The notes under the pieces are model-generated. The model had not been told where the DNA came from. It was given only the letters and a program-made list of their open reading frames with translations, and searched no databases. A stretch of 30,415 bases of DNA from DASZXJ01 sp035545895 (GTDB taxonomy: Bacteria > Planctomycetota > Phycisphaerae > Tepidisphaerales > Tepidisphaeraceae): assembly GCA_035545895.1 (NCBI GenBank), contig DASZXJ010000189.1, positions 1 to 30,415 on the forward strand. Direction: 5' to 3'. The translations under genes and the position numbers were made by a program. Shown piece by piece: positions 8,025 to 17,945 of this stretch (position 1 is its first letter; each line of letters opens with the position of its first letter).

Positions 8025-9608
8025 TCATGGCGGACCTTCGGGCCGAACGTAAACGTTCCACCCGGGTAATTGCGGCAGGGCCACTCGCCTGGAGTAATTG
8101 GAGAGCCTTCGATGCATCGATTCAGATTCCCAGTACGCCGGGTAAATGACATATTGCATGTCGGCCGGCGTGTATTGGCGCAAGCGCTGGTCGGAAATGA
8201 AGTCCCCAGCCATGAACAGATCGACCGCGCCATAGTCGAAGACGTAGTAGCGGTTATCCGACATCAATGTGGCCAGTGGATTCCACGGAAAATAGGCTTT
8301 TTCAGGGTTTTCCAGGCTAAATTGGTAAGCCAACTGGTCTGGATTTTGAGAGGGATGTTGAATTTGATCTCAATATGCCAGCGACTTTTCAGTGGGGTTG
8401 GCACAGAGGATCCCGAGCGAAATCGCGAGAAGTGCAGATGCGCTGACGATCAGCCGATTGATCGGCTCGGAACCGTTTTCGGTGATGCGGTGATGATGGC
8501 TAACGATCCAGCCCGCCAGTGCGGCAACGAGAAAATAGGTCGTGGGAGTGAGCGCGTTTTCCGCCCCGCCGGGTTTGACGCGACCAACGATGGACGAAGG
8601 AATCATGATGACAGCGACGATAAAGGGCATCATCCAGGGGCGCTGGGTCAGCCATTGTGTTTTCAATTGCATCGTGCCGGTTCGACACGATTCGATCAGC
8701 AGTGCCATGGCCATCGCCATCGCTGGGGCGGCGACGTCTGCAATGAGAAACCCCACACCCAGTTCCCAACTCATCGGCTTGCCATACATTTGCAGCCATT
8801 GCATGTGCCCCGCCACGATGCCAAACATTGTGAATCGAAGCGGCTCATATCCAAATGCCAGCATCGACATGGCCGCAACCAATGTGAGGCCAAGCAGTTC
8901 GAGCAAAGCCAGAATAATTGCGTCCCGCGACCCGTTTTGAACGTATAGAAAGATTGGAAGGAGGATGACGATCGGCAACATGTTTTGCTTTGAAGCGGCG
9001 GAGAAAACCGAACAGGCGGCCGCCGCAATCAGCACCGGCCATTTGAGATTTGGCGACGTCTGCCATGCGAGTAGCGCCAAGGCCAAAAGTCCGAAGCCAA
9101 CGGCTGGCGCGTCGGCATGAACCATGAACGCAGAATAAAGCAGGCTTGGCAGCGTCAATGAAAAGCCTGCAAAAACGAGCAGCCCGATTCCGCGCATCAA
9201 ATTGCTTTTACAGGGCAGCGCCAACAGAAACAGAATGGCCGGGATGTAAAAAAGAGACGCGTTGATGAAATCGGCGATCAGAATTGCGCCGGTGGGAGTC
9301 CTGGCGATCGCCGCGATCGGTCCATGAATGAATGCGCTGGCTGGACCTTGTCCGAGGGGGTAGTAGAGCGGCATCCCTTTGGTCCAGCCGATGACAGGCG
9401 CTGTTCGAGCGCCATTCCACGAATCGTACGGGCTTCGCGCGACGTGCACCCAGATCATGGTGAGCATCAAGGCGCCGGCCAGCGGAAGGAGGACGATCAG
9501 CCAGCGAGGAACCACGAAATTTCGAAAATGAACCCAGAGTCGAAGACTGTCCCTCAGGGCCAGTAAAAAGACCAGAACCGTCCAGCCAATCGTCAGATTG
9601 AGCATCAT
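8025..9608 (-). pseudogene. Polytopic membrane protein (GT-C-like) interrupted by an in-frame TGA
   Basis: From the ATG at 9608 (AGAGGA nine bases upstream) the frame encodes about ten hydrophobic helices and loops such as SPYDSWNGARTAPVIGWTKG and LYYPLGQGPASAFIHGP, reminiscent of uncharacterised GT-C-type glycosyltransferases. A TGA at 8370-8372 stops it after NPTEKSLAY. The very same frame continues without another stop to 8025 and is clearly coding: QNPDQLAYQFSLENPEKAYF, PWNPLATLMSDNRYYVFDYG, PAYWESESMHRRLSNYS and LPGWNVYV. This reads like the soluble C-terminal domain of the same protein. The full frame is 528 codons. The TGA is most simply a nonsense mutation or a base-call error; nothing suggests recoding. 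The long N-terminal extension up to 9866 overlaps the divergent small gene and is unlikely. Confidence 0.75.
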
Positions 9609-9680
9609 CGGGAAAAATCCTCTTCCACGTGATTTGGGAATATAACCGCATCCGGCAGGCGGGATATAATTGAGGTCGAT

Positions 9681-9929
9681 ATGTACATCGTCGTTTTGGG
9701 AATTTTGTTTGCGACATTGGCCCTGATTTGGGGTGTTCGAAAGCACATGATGGATTGGATTCGCGACCCGGGCCAGCAGGGGCCCGCATTTACACTGACT
9801 CAACTTCGAGACCTTCATCGATCCGGGTCGATGACCGATGAGGAGTTTGAGCGAGCGAAAAATCAATTGATTGCCAGTGCAAAGGGGGTGTCTTCGAAGG
9901 CCGATGTTGAGAAAAGAGGGTCAACATAA
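9681..9929 (+). CDS. Small membrane protein with SHOCT-like C-terminus
   Basis: The 82-aa protein has one N-terminal membrane segment (residues 2-17) followed by a cytosolic part. Residues 38-65 (FTLTQLRDLHRSGSMTDEEF then ERAKNQLI) match the SHOCT pattern, a short helical hairpin found at the C-termini of many membrane and lipoproteins with a presumed oligomerisation role. GAGGT at 9672-9676 sits four bases before the ATG. A TATAAT at 9665-9670 is too close to act as a standard promoter for this start. It is divergent from the broken membrane gene and 235 bases upstream of clpX. Confidence 0.75.
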   Translation: MYIVVLGILFATLALIWGVRKHMMDWIRDPGQQGPAFTLTQLRDLHRSGSMTDEEFERAKNQLIASAKGVSSKADVEKRGST

Positions 9930-10100
9930 TGTGCACCCCGCTGGAAATCGGGATGAAAACAGGGATGGGCGAGCGTCCGAGATTATCCGGACTCTCAATA
10001 CTGATTTTATCGTTTCCATTTTGCCTGGAAATGTGAGTAAGATGTTTTTCAGAAGTGAGGACATTCATCAAGTCCCCATGGTTGGAAGTTCGATAAAGAT

Positions 10101-10143
10101 CGCAGGGCAAGAGACCTGCGCAAATATTGCAGGGCAATTGCCC
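10101..10143 (+). promoter_or_regulatory. Two small stem-loops in the clpX leader
   Basis: CGCAGG (10101-10106) can pair with CCTGCG (10115-10120) around an eight-base loop. A perfect 12-base palindrome, GGGCAATTGCCC, follows at 10132-10143, ending just before the AGGAAGG preceding the clpX start. The word GCAGGGCAA occurs twice, so alternative pairings are possible. The role is unknown. Confidence 0.3.
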
Positions 10144-10164
10144 GCTAGGAAGGCAGAAGTCTAA

Positions 10165-11526
<1,362 letters not shown>

Positions 11527-11553
11527 ACTCTCCCGCCGGACAATCAATCAAAA

Positions 11554-11583
11554 GCCCACGGATCACGGTCCGTGGGCTTTTTT
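11554..11583 (+). terminator. Intrinsic terminator of clpX
   Basis: A perfect nine-base-pair GC-rich stem (GCCCACGGA / TCCGTGGGC) with a six-base loop is followed directly by six T residues, 27 bases after the clpX stop codon. Confidence 0.93.
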
Positions 11584-12116
11584 CATTAGCGGCAATTGGT
11601 GTTCAGTTTGGAGGACGGATCAATTTGACAGCACTCCCAATTTTCGTTGATTTTCGTCCGATAATTCGGGGTTTCCGCCCATAAATAGAGATAGGGGAAA
11701 GTGGCCAGGTTTGCTGACGTTGGCGCGGGCTGAAGACCGACAAATAGGTCTATCAGCGTTGATATGACGCCCAATAAAGGAAACCGTTATGCGGACCCAT
11801 CTATCGGTGGATTATAAGGTTGAAACAATTATTTTTATTTGCAACGGTTATGACGTTGGTTTAGACTCCGCAATCGCTTAGGACAGAGCAACGACCTCGC
11901 CGTCGCGGCTCAGCAGGGACGCGCTGAAGTGGTAGGGATGTTCGGGCAGGAATCAAGGGCAACCGGGCTTAGTTGGTTGAGACCTGCCTTGACATAAGAG
12001 ACACGGAAGTCGTGATCCCGGCGGACTGCGCCAAGAAGAGTTTAGCACCAGGGACAGTACAACGGACGCGTTTTTCCCCACGCATGCCATGATCCGCATT
12101 AGCCAGGAGGATTGTC
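11584..12116 (+). other. Gene-free stretch with stem-loops, possible long leader or RNA
   Basis: No plausible coding frame is visible in these 530 bases. The second half contains several inverted repeats. TCAGC (11910-11914) pairs with GCTGA (11923-11927). A two-part stem is formed by GGCAGG (11945-11950) with CCTGCC (11983-11988) and CAACC (11960-11964) with GGTTG (11975-11979). A TTGACA lies at 11989-11994, with no good -10 box. The stretch lies between a terminator and the secretin operon, so it probably holds that operon's promoter and leader. I could not match it to a riboswitch or known RNA family. Confidence 0.35.
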
Positions 12117-15100
12117 GTGTTCCTCAAGCATGATGCTCGCACGAGTATTGGGTTTGGACCATTCAAGATGCTTCAGCGCGCCAGCGGGCGGCGGGGGGCG
12201 TGGATTGCAATCGGCTCCGTCGCCCTTGCTGTCAGTGCAGCTTGTTTAGTCGATGTATCGCATCTGCAGGCTCAGCCCGCCGATGCAGCACCGGTCTTGG
12301 CGCTGGCGGAACAGCAGCCAGCCATGACCAATCATGACCGCCTGGCCAAGGCGATCACCGAATATCGCAACGGCCAGTATGAAGAGTCGCTTGCCGATCT
12401 TCAGCAGGTCCAGCCGGACCAGCTTGGCGATCGCGATCATCGGGATTTGAACGAATACATGGCCCGCGCCGACAGCGCCGCCAATCAGCGCAAGGCCGCA
12501 CGCGCTGAATTCGAGCAGGGCGAGCAAGCCCTGGCCGCCAACAAGCCGATCGAAGCCGCCGCCCACTATCAAGCCGCCAGCAACAACAAATTCGTCGATG
12601 AAGGCACTCGCGCGAAGAGCCGCGAGCAGCTCGCCGTCGCCGAAGCCATGATGCGTCAGGCCGGCGTGAGCATGCGAGACATGTACAACCAGGCTGTTGC
12701 GGATTACAAGGCCGGCAATCTCGCCCAGGCGAAATCCAGCTTCGAACAGCTCCAAAATGCCGGTTACAAGGCCGGTTTATTCCAGAAGAGTCCCGCGGAT
12801 TACCTGAAAGACGTCAACGCGGCACTGGCGAAAGCGCCCGCGCCGATCCCCGCTGAGCAGCCGATGGCGCAAGCCACGCCGGCTCCTTCACCGGTTCCGG
12901 CGCCCGCGCCGGTTGAAACTCCGCCTGCACCCACTCCGGCCGTGCAAACGCCCGTGGTGGAGATGGCTCCGCCGTCGCCGGTTCCGGCTCCCGCGCCGAC
13001 ACAAGCGCCTGAACCCGCACCGGTTGTCCAGACACCGCCGGCACCGGCTCCCGCGCCAGCCCCTGTGGTAGAAGCTCCCCCGGCTCCAGTGCCTGCACCC
13101 GCACCAGCGCCTGAAACGGTTCCGGCTCCAGCGCCGGTGGTGACACAGGCTCCGCCGACTCCCGCGCCCGCCGTCACCAGCGCGCCGGAAGCAACGCCTG
13201 CTCCTGTACCAGCGCCTGCTCCTGTCGTGGAAGTGAATCCACAGCCCGCTCCTGTAGCGCCCCCGACCGCCGATGCGCGTCAGCTTTATCATGACGCTCG
13301 CGAGCAGTATCGAACGGGCGACTGGAATTCAGCGCGTAAGAATTTCGAAATGGCTCGCGACCTCGGTTACAAGCCGGGCCTGTTCGAAGACCCGCCCCAG
13401 CGATATATCGATCGTATTGATGAGAAAGCCCGTCGCGACAAGGAGCGCACCGATGCCGCGATTGCCGCTGCCCAGAGCACTTCAGGCGCGGCAGCGCAAC
13501 CCGGTGGCGAGATGGCTCCCGCGGTCGAGCAGGCTCCGCCAGCCGATGCACTGACTCGCCAGGATACTCAGAATCAGCAGCAGCGCGATTTCATCTCCTA
13601 CACGTTCCGTACAGCGATTGATAACGCTAATACATCAATCGCTTCGAGTAAGTTCGATGATGCACAGGCTGCGATTGAGAGCGCTCGCGTCGCTCGAAAC
13701 ATCAATCCTGGAGTATTTGCCAGCAACGATCTGACGACGTTTGATTCGCAGATCGCTGCCACGCAACTTCGATTAGATCAGGCGATGCAGGCAGACAAAC
13801 TATCTGCCGCCGCCAAAGCTCGTGCCGAAGCCGGCAATCTCTTGCTTTTGCAGAAACGTCAGCAGGAGGAAGAAACCCAGCGTACGATATCTGACCTGAT
13901 CAGCGAATCCACTCGCCTGACCAGCGAAGGCAAATATAGCCAGGCGATCGGAGTCATCGATCAGATTCTCAAGCTCGATCCCAACAACGAATATGCCAAG
14001 AACGTTCGTCCCTTGATTGAAGATCGTGCGATCGTGCTCGAACAGCGAACCGCCCGCGAAAAGTTCAACATCAGCATGCGCCGCCAGTTGAATCAGGCTG
14101 AGGAAGAGAAGATTCCGTACAGCGATATTCTTCGATTCCCGGACAATTGGCCTGACCTGTCGGCGACGCGCGACCGAACCGTTGCCGCCGAGCGTGGCCA
14201 GCAGGTTGAAGATGCAGCCGTTCTGGCGATCCTCGAAAAGAAGCTGCCCGAGGTGAAGTTTGAAAATCTTGGCTTGGCCGATGTGGTGCAGTTCCTTCAG
14301 GACGTCAGCGGCGCGAATATCGTTCCGATCTGGCGCGCCCTTGAAACCGCCGGCATCGACCGCAACACCCCGGTGAACGCGCGCCTGCGCGATGTGAAGT
14401 TCTCCAAGGTGCTCGACACGATCCTCCGTGACGTTGGCGGTGGAGCGGTCAAACTTGGATACACGGTCGATGAAGGCGTCATCACGATTTCAACCGCCGA
14501 CGATCTGGCGCACAGCTCGCCGGTCATCAACTTCTATGACGTTCGCGACCTGCTCGTCACCGTTGAAGATTTCAACAATCCGCCCAATTTCCAGATCCAG
14601 GCGACCCAGACCGGGCGCGGTGGCGGTGGCGGTGGCAACCTCTTTGGCGGCAACCTCCAGCAGCAAAATCAGAATCAGAACCAGCGCCAACAGCAGGTCG
14701 ATCTGCTCATCCAGACAATCGAAGAAAATGTCGATCGCGAAAGCTGGCGCGACAACGGCGGCAGCGTTGGCTCTCTTAGAGAGTACAACAGCCAGTTGAT
14801 CGTTACACAATCGCCTGAAAATCATCGGCAGATCGTCAAGTTGCTTGAAAAGCTCCGTGAAACGCGAGCGATCCAAGTGACGGTCGAAGCGCGATTCCTC
14901 ACCGTTCAGCGCAACTTCCTTGAGGAAGTCGGCGTGGATTTTGACATGGTGCTTAATCCGGGCGGACAGATTTCCAGCAAGCTCACTCCGATCACGGTCG
15001 GCAACAACAGTGCTGCCTACACCCAGATTGGCAACTTGACGACGTCTGTTCCCGGTAACGTCGCAACCGACCTGACCAGCAGCAGTTCATCAACCCAGGG

Positions 15101-15815
15101 CGTCACGCCAAATCTTGGCCTGACCGGCACCAACGGCGCCGCCATCACGTTCCTGGACGATTTCCAGGTCAGCCTGCTGCTGCGAGCCACCCAGATTTCG
15201 CAAAACGCAACAACACTGACCGCCCCGCGAATCACGCTGTTCAATGGCCAGCGGGCGTTCGTGGTTGTGGCGACTGAAACGGCTTACGTCAGCGACCTCA
15301 CGCCAATCGTCGGCACCAGCGCGGTGGCGTTTGATCCGACGATCAGCATCATCCAGTCGGGTGTGCTGCTCGACGTGCAGGCCACTGTTTCTTCCGACCG
15401 AAAGTACGTGACGCTCACCCTTCGACCGACGTTGACGCGACTGCGTTCGCCGCTTCAATCGTTCCCGGTCAGCGCCATCGCCAATACGACCGGTGCGACC
15501 GGCGGTACGTCTCAGCAGATCGTATCAGCCCTCGTGCAGCAGCCGGTTCGTGATATCACGTCAATGAACACCACCGTTTCAATCCCGGACGGCGGCACGT
15601 TGCTGCTCGGCGGGCAGACCCTCGCCGGCGAAGTGGAACGTGACAGCGGCGTGCCCGTGCTTTCCAAGATTCCGTTCCTCAAGCGGCTCTTCACCAACTC
15701 CGCCATGGCCAAGGACGAGCAGATCCTGCTCATCCTGGTCAAGCCGACCATCGTGATTCAGCGCGAGAAGGAACAGGATCAGTTCCCGACCGTCAATACA
15801 CGAGTCAGCAGCTAG
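12117..15815 (+). CDS. TPR and proline-rich secretin (GspD/PilQ superfamily)
   Basis: The start is GTG at 12117, set by AGGAGG six bases upstream. The 1232-aa protein has an N-terminal signal or anchor segment, TPR-like repeats (residues 60-235), a proline/alanine-rich linker (about 240-383), more helical repeats, an STN/N0-like domain (about 708-800: EVKFENLGLADVVQFLQDVS), an N1-like segment interrupted by a Q/N/G-rich loop, and a C-terminal secretin domain. The secretin part shows VEARFLTVQRNFLEEVGVDF, the GGTLLLGGQT block and VPVLSKIPFLKRLFTNS near the end. Secretins form large outer-membrane channels. A roughly 40-residue motif occurs on each side of the linker (YKAGNLAQAKSSFEQLQNAG / YRTGDWNSARKNFEMARDLG). 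The ExbB/ExbD/VWA genes follow in the same direction; no GspE- or PilB-like ATPase is nearby. Confidence 0.93.
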   Translation: MFLKHDARTSIGFGPFKMLQRASGRRGAWIAIGSVALAVSAACLVDVSHLQAQPADAAPVLALAEQQPAMTNHDRLAKAITEYRNGQYEESLADLQQVQPDQLGDRDHRDLNEYMARADSAANQRKAARAEFEQGEQALAANKPIEAAAHYQAASNNKFVDEGTRAKSREQLAVAEAMMRQAGVSMRDMYNQAVADYKAGNLAQAKSSFEQLQNAGYKAGLFQKSPADYLKDVNAALAKAPAPIPAEQPMAQATPAPSPVPAPAPVETPPAPTPAVQTPVVEMAPPSPVPAPAPTQAPEPAPVVQTPPAPAPAPAPVVEAPPAPVPAPAPAPETVPAPAPVVTQAPPTPAPAVTSAPEATPAPVPAPAPVVEVNPQPAPVAPPTADARQLYHDAREQYRTGDWNSARKNFEMARDLGYKPGLFEDPPQRYIDRIDEKARRDKERTDAAIAAAQSTSGAAAQPGGEMAPAVEQAPPADALTRQDTQNQQQRDFISYTFRTAIDNANTSIASSKFDDAQAAIESARVARNINPGVFASNDLTTFDSQIAATQLRLDQAMQADKLSAAAKARAEAGNLLLLQKRQQEEETQRTISDLISESTRLTSEGKYSQAIGVIDQILKLDPNNEYAKNVRPLIEDRAIVLEQRTAREKFNISMRRQLNQAEEEKIPYSDILRFPDNWPDLSATRDRTVAAERGQQVEDAAVLAILEKKLPEVKFENLGLADVVQFLQDVSGANIVPIWRALETAGIDRNTPVNARLRDVKFSKVLDTILRDVGGGAVKLGYTVDEGVITISTADDLAHSSPVINFYDVRDLLVTVEDFNNPPNFQIQATQTGRGGGGGGNLFGGNLQQQNQNQNQRQQQVDLLIQTIEENVDRESWRDNGGSVGSLREYNSQLIVTQSPENHRQIVKLLEKLRETRAIQVTVEARFLTVQRNFLEEVGVDFDMVLNPGGQISSKLTPITVGNNSAAYTQIGNLTTSVPGNVATDLTSSSSSTQGVTPNLGLTGTNGAAITFLDDFQVSLLLRATQISQNATTLTAPRITLFNGQRAFVVVATETAYVSDLTPIVGTSAVAFDPTISIIQSGVLLDVQATVSSDRKYVTLTLRPTLTRLRSPLQSFPVSAIANTTGATGGTSQQIVSALVQQPVRDITSMNTTVSIPDGGTLLLGGQTLAGEVERDSGVPVLSKIPFLKRLFTNSAMAKDEQILLILVKPTIVIQREKEQDQFPTVNTRVSS
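12835..13265 (+). repeat. Proline/alanine-rich repetitive linker within the secretin
   Basis: About 140 codons consist largely of PAPAPV, TPPAP and VVE variants. Such linkers are extended and may span the periplasm or bind peptidoglycan-associated partners. Codon use varies between copies, so the repeat is old or selected at the protein level rather than freshly duplicated. Confidence 0.9.
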
Positions 15816-15827
15816 TTGGATCGTCGC

Positions 15828-15871
15828 GATTGCGGATTTTGTCCCGAATTGGCGGGGCAAAATCCGCAATC
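15828..15871 (+). terminator. Long hairpin after the secretin gene (attenuator, terminator or stabiliser)
   Basis: A 14-base arm (GATTGCGGATTTTG, 15828-15841) pairs perfectly with 15858-15871. A T-G wobble and four more pairs (CCCG/CGGG) continue it to a six-base loop. No clean T-run follows, only TAATTTCTTTC, so full termination is uncertain. The words match the phrase repeats at 791-855 and 26371-26412. It separates the secretin gene from the VWA gene. Confidence 0.7.
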
Positions 15872-15956
15872 TAATTTCTTTCACCACTTTCCCCGGCGAT
15901 TCATCGGTTTTAGAATGGTTCTTGTCGCGGCACATCCGCGATCAGGAGCCTTCGCC

Positions 15957-16997
15957 ATGCCTGATGCCGAGCCCGGCCCAACGGGTCAAAATCTTCAGGT
16001 TCATCTGACCTTCTGGCAAAGGCCCATTGTCCAGGACCTTCTGCCCTTCGGTACGTCGATTTTATTTCACGTTGGGCTGATCGGTCTGGGGTTGCTGACG
16101 TATGGCACTTACAAGGTTGTCACCGCATCGGTGATGCGCGAGCAATTGATTATTCCAGAAGCTGCGATGATCGAAGGCGCACAGGTCGGCGGCATTCCCA
16201 ATCCTGGTCTTGGCAGCGATCCCAACCTTAGTGCTGCCCAAAATATCGATCCCATGTCGAACGATGCTGATAACTGGGCACGCAAGCGAAATGAATCGCT
16301 GACCAGCACGCTCATGCAAGGCGGGTCGGCGCCGGATGCGGCCGATTCGGTGATTGGCTTGGGCCCGCGCACGGGAATTGCGGGTCTCGGCTCCAGCGGC
16401 ACGGGTGGGGGCGGCGACGCGGGTCCCTTGGCGGCTTTCGGCCCGCCCGGCGGGGGAATGGGCATGGGGCCCAAGTCCCCGTTCATGGGTATCAGCGGAA
16501 ACGCCCATCGCGTGATCTATATCTGCGATGCATCCGGTTCGATGCTGGGCGTGATCCCGCGCGTGCGCCAGGAATTGCAGAAGGCCATCAGCGTTTTGAG
16601 ACCCATTCAATCGTTCAACGTCATCATTTTCGCCGACGAGGATGTCACGGCCTTGAGTCGCAATGCTTTGACCATGGCGACGCCTGAAAATAAACGGAAA
16701 GCGCTGGACCTATCTGAAAAAATGTACGCCGCCGGCGCGACCGATCCATTGCCCGCCATTCGCATGGCGTTTGAGCAAAAGCCGGAATTGATCTACATCC
16801 TCACCGATGGCTTTGACCAGGTCGTCAGCTTCGATTCGGTCATCAATGAAATTCGAAAGCTAAATGCCGACAAAAAGGTGAAGGTGAATACGATCCTGGT
16901 CCGAAGTTCGGGCTATCCTGAACTGGAGAAAGTGGTCCGCATTATCGCGTCGGAAAACGGCGGCGTGTGTAAGATCATCGATCGGCAGGATATGTAA
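15957..16997 (+). CDS. Membrane-anchored von Willebrand factor A domain protein
   Basis: AGGAG at 15944-15948 selects the ATG at 15957; the longer frame from 15816 would begin inside the hairpin. The 346-aa protein has a short cytosolic N-terminus, one membrane segment (about residues 28-52), a low-complexity Gly/Pro-rich stretch (about 130-180) and a C-terminal VWA domain. The MIDAS metal site is complete: D191-A-S-G-S195, T262 (GATDPLP) and D284 (LTDGFD). VWA domains bind partners through the metal. The topology (cytosolic tail, single helix, flexible linker, binding domain) resembles TonB with VWA replacing the TonB C-terminal domain. The gene lies between secretin and exbB-type genes. Confidence 0.88.
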   Translation: MPDAEPGPTGQNLQVHLTFWQRPIVQDLLPFGTSILFHVGLIGLGLLTYGTYKVVTASVMREQLIIPEAAMIEGAQVGGIPNPGLGSDPNLSAAQNIDPMSNDADNWARKRNESLTSTLMQGGSAPDAADSVIGLGPRTGIAGLGSSGTGGGGDAGPLAAFGPPGGGMGMGPKSPFMGISGNAHRVIYICDASGSMLGVIPRVRQELQKAISVLRPIQSFNVIIFADEDVTALSRNALTMATPENKRKALDLSEKMYAAGATDPLPAIRMAFEQKPELIYILTDGFDQVVSFDSVINEIRKLNADKKVKVNTILVRSSGYPELEKVVRIIASENGGVCKIIDRQDM

Positions 16998-17010
16998 ACG
17001 TCTGAATACG

Positions 17011-17039
17011 TGATTACGCGAACGGAGTTGTCGTAATCA
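17011..17039 (+). promoter_or_regulatory. Hairpin with the ribosome-binding site in its loop at the exbB start
   Basis: TGATTACG (17011-17018) is the reverse complement of CGTAATCA (17032-17039). The loop of 13 bases carries GGAG, and the last pair includes the A of the ATG at 17039. Such a structure could tune translation of the channel protein. A second ATG at 17054 has its own AAGGA and would escape the hairpin. Confidence 0.45.
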
Positions 17040-17932
17040 TGAAAGGATTCTCAATGCATCGATATGCTTCCTCGAAATGGAGATTGCTGCTTCTGGCGAT
17101 CCTGCTGGTGGTTGCAGGAACGAGCGTCGCGCAAACGGTGGCTCCTTCACCTGCGACGCCCGCGCCTGCCGCGCCGGCTGCTGGATTGTTTCAATTGATC
17201 GCCGGGCATCTCGATTTCATCTTTTTCACGATCTTTACCCTTTCGATCATTGGTTTGACGTTGATCATTCAAGGGTTCATCAAGAACCGCGCCTCGGTGG
17301 TCATGCCCGCCGCCACCACTCAGATGATTCGCGAAATGATCGCTCAGCGCCGGTTTCAGGAATTGATCGAGTTCACGGAGAATGATCCCAGCTTTATCAG
17401 CAAAGCGTTGAACCCGGCTCTCAAGCGAGCGCCCATCTTCAGCAGCATGAAGGAATCGATGGAAACCGCGATCGGTGAACAGACGGCCGAGCAGTTCAGG
17501 CGCATTGAATATCTGAATATCATCGGCAACCTTGGGCCGTTGCTCGGGCTGCTTGGAACGGTTCTGGGCATGATCCAGGCGTTCAGCGAGATGAACGCCA
17601 AGGGTGGCCAGGCCAATCCTGCGGACCTGGCGTTCGGCATTTCGACTGCTCTCACACACACCTTTCTCGGCTTGTTCCTGGCCGTGCCGTGCTTGGCGGC
17701 ATTTGGGATTTTGCGAACGATGGTGGATCGCGTGACGATCCGCGGCGCGCTGGTGGCGGAGGAATTGCTGCTGATGATCAAGCCCGCCGAGGCCAAGCCG
17801 TCGGCGCCCGCAGGAATTCCCGGCGCGGCCATGCCGCCGCGCGCCACGCCCCAGCCGGCGGGTCCGGGCATGACGGCTCCTCCACCTCCTCCGCCGGCCA
17901 TCGGACGAAAGCCGCTTCAATCGTTTGAATGA
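17039..17932 (+). CDS. ExbB/TolQ/MotA-family proton channel protein
   Basis: ExbB-type proteins form a pentameric inner-membrane ring around ExbD and convert proton flow into motion. This 297-aa protein has a signal-like N-terminus (WRLLLLAILLVVAGTSVAQ), a short Ala/Pro stretch, a first transmembrane helix (about residues 57-80), a large cytosolic loop, and the conserved block IGNLGPLLGLLGTVLGMIQA followed by STALTHTFLGLFLAVPCLAA, which are the second and third helices. The C-terminus is a Pro/Gly-rich tail of about 50 residues not seen in E. coli ExbB. An alternative start at 17054 (M6) has a better-spaced AAGGA. It is co-directional with two exbD-type genes. Confidence 0.95.
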   Translation: MKGFSMHRYASSKWRLLLLAILLVVAGTSVAQTVAPSPATPAPAAPAAGLFQLIAGHLDFIFFTIFTLSIIGLTLIIQGFIKNRASVVMPAATTQMIREMIAQRRFQELIEFTENDPSFISKALNPALKRAPIFSSMKESMETAIGEQTAEQFRRIEYLNIIGNLGPLLGLLGTVLGMIQAFSEMNAKGGQANPADLAFGISTALTHTFLGLFLAVPCLAAFGILRTMVDRVTIRGALVAEELLLMIKPAEAKPSAPAGIPGAAMPPRATPQPAGPGMTAPPPPPPAIGRKPLQSFE

Positions 17933-17945
17933 TGAGGTCTTTGTA

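Noticed and set aside
8370..8372. Selenocysteine or stop-codon recoding at the in-frame TGA
   Set aside because: The protein is a membrane glycosyltransferase-like type with no redox context, and no SECIS-like structure was seen directly downstream; a nonsense change is simpler.
11880..12116. Possible c-di-GMP riboswitch, SRP RNA, RNase P RNA or 6S RNA
   Set aside because: I compared the visible motifs with the conserved cores I know for these classes and found no match; only generic stem-loops remain.
12800..13292. Minus-strand Gly/Ala/Arg-rich frames resembling PE-PGRS-like proteins
   Set aside because: They are reverse readings of the secretin's Pro/Ala-rich linker.
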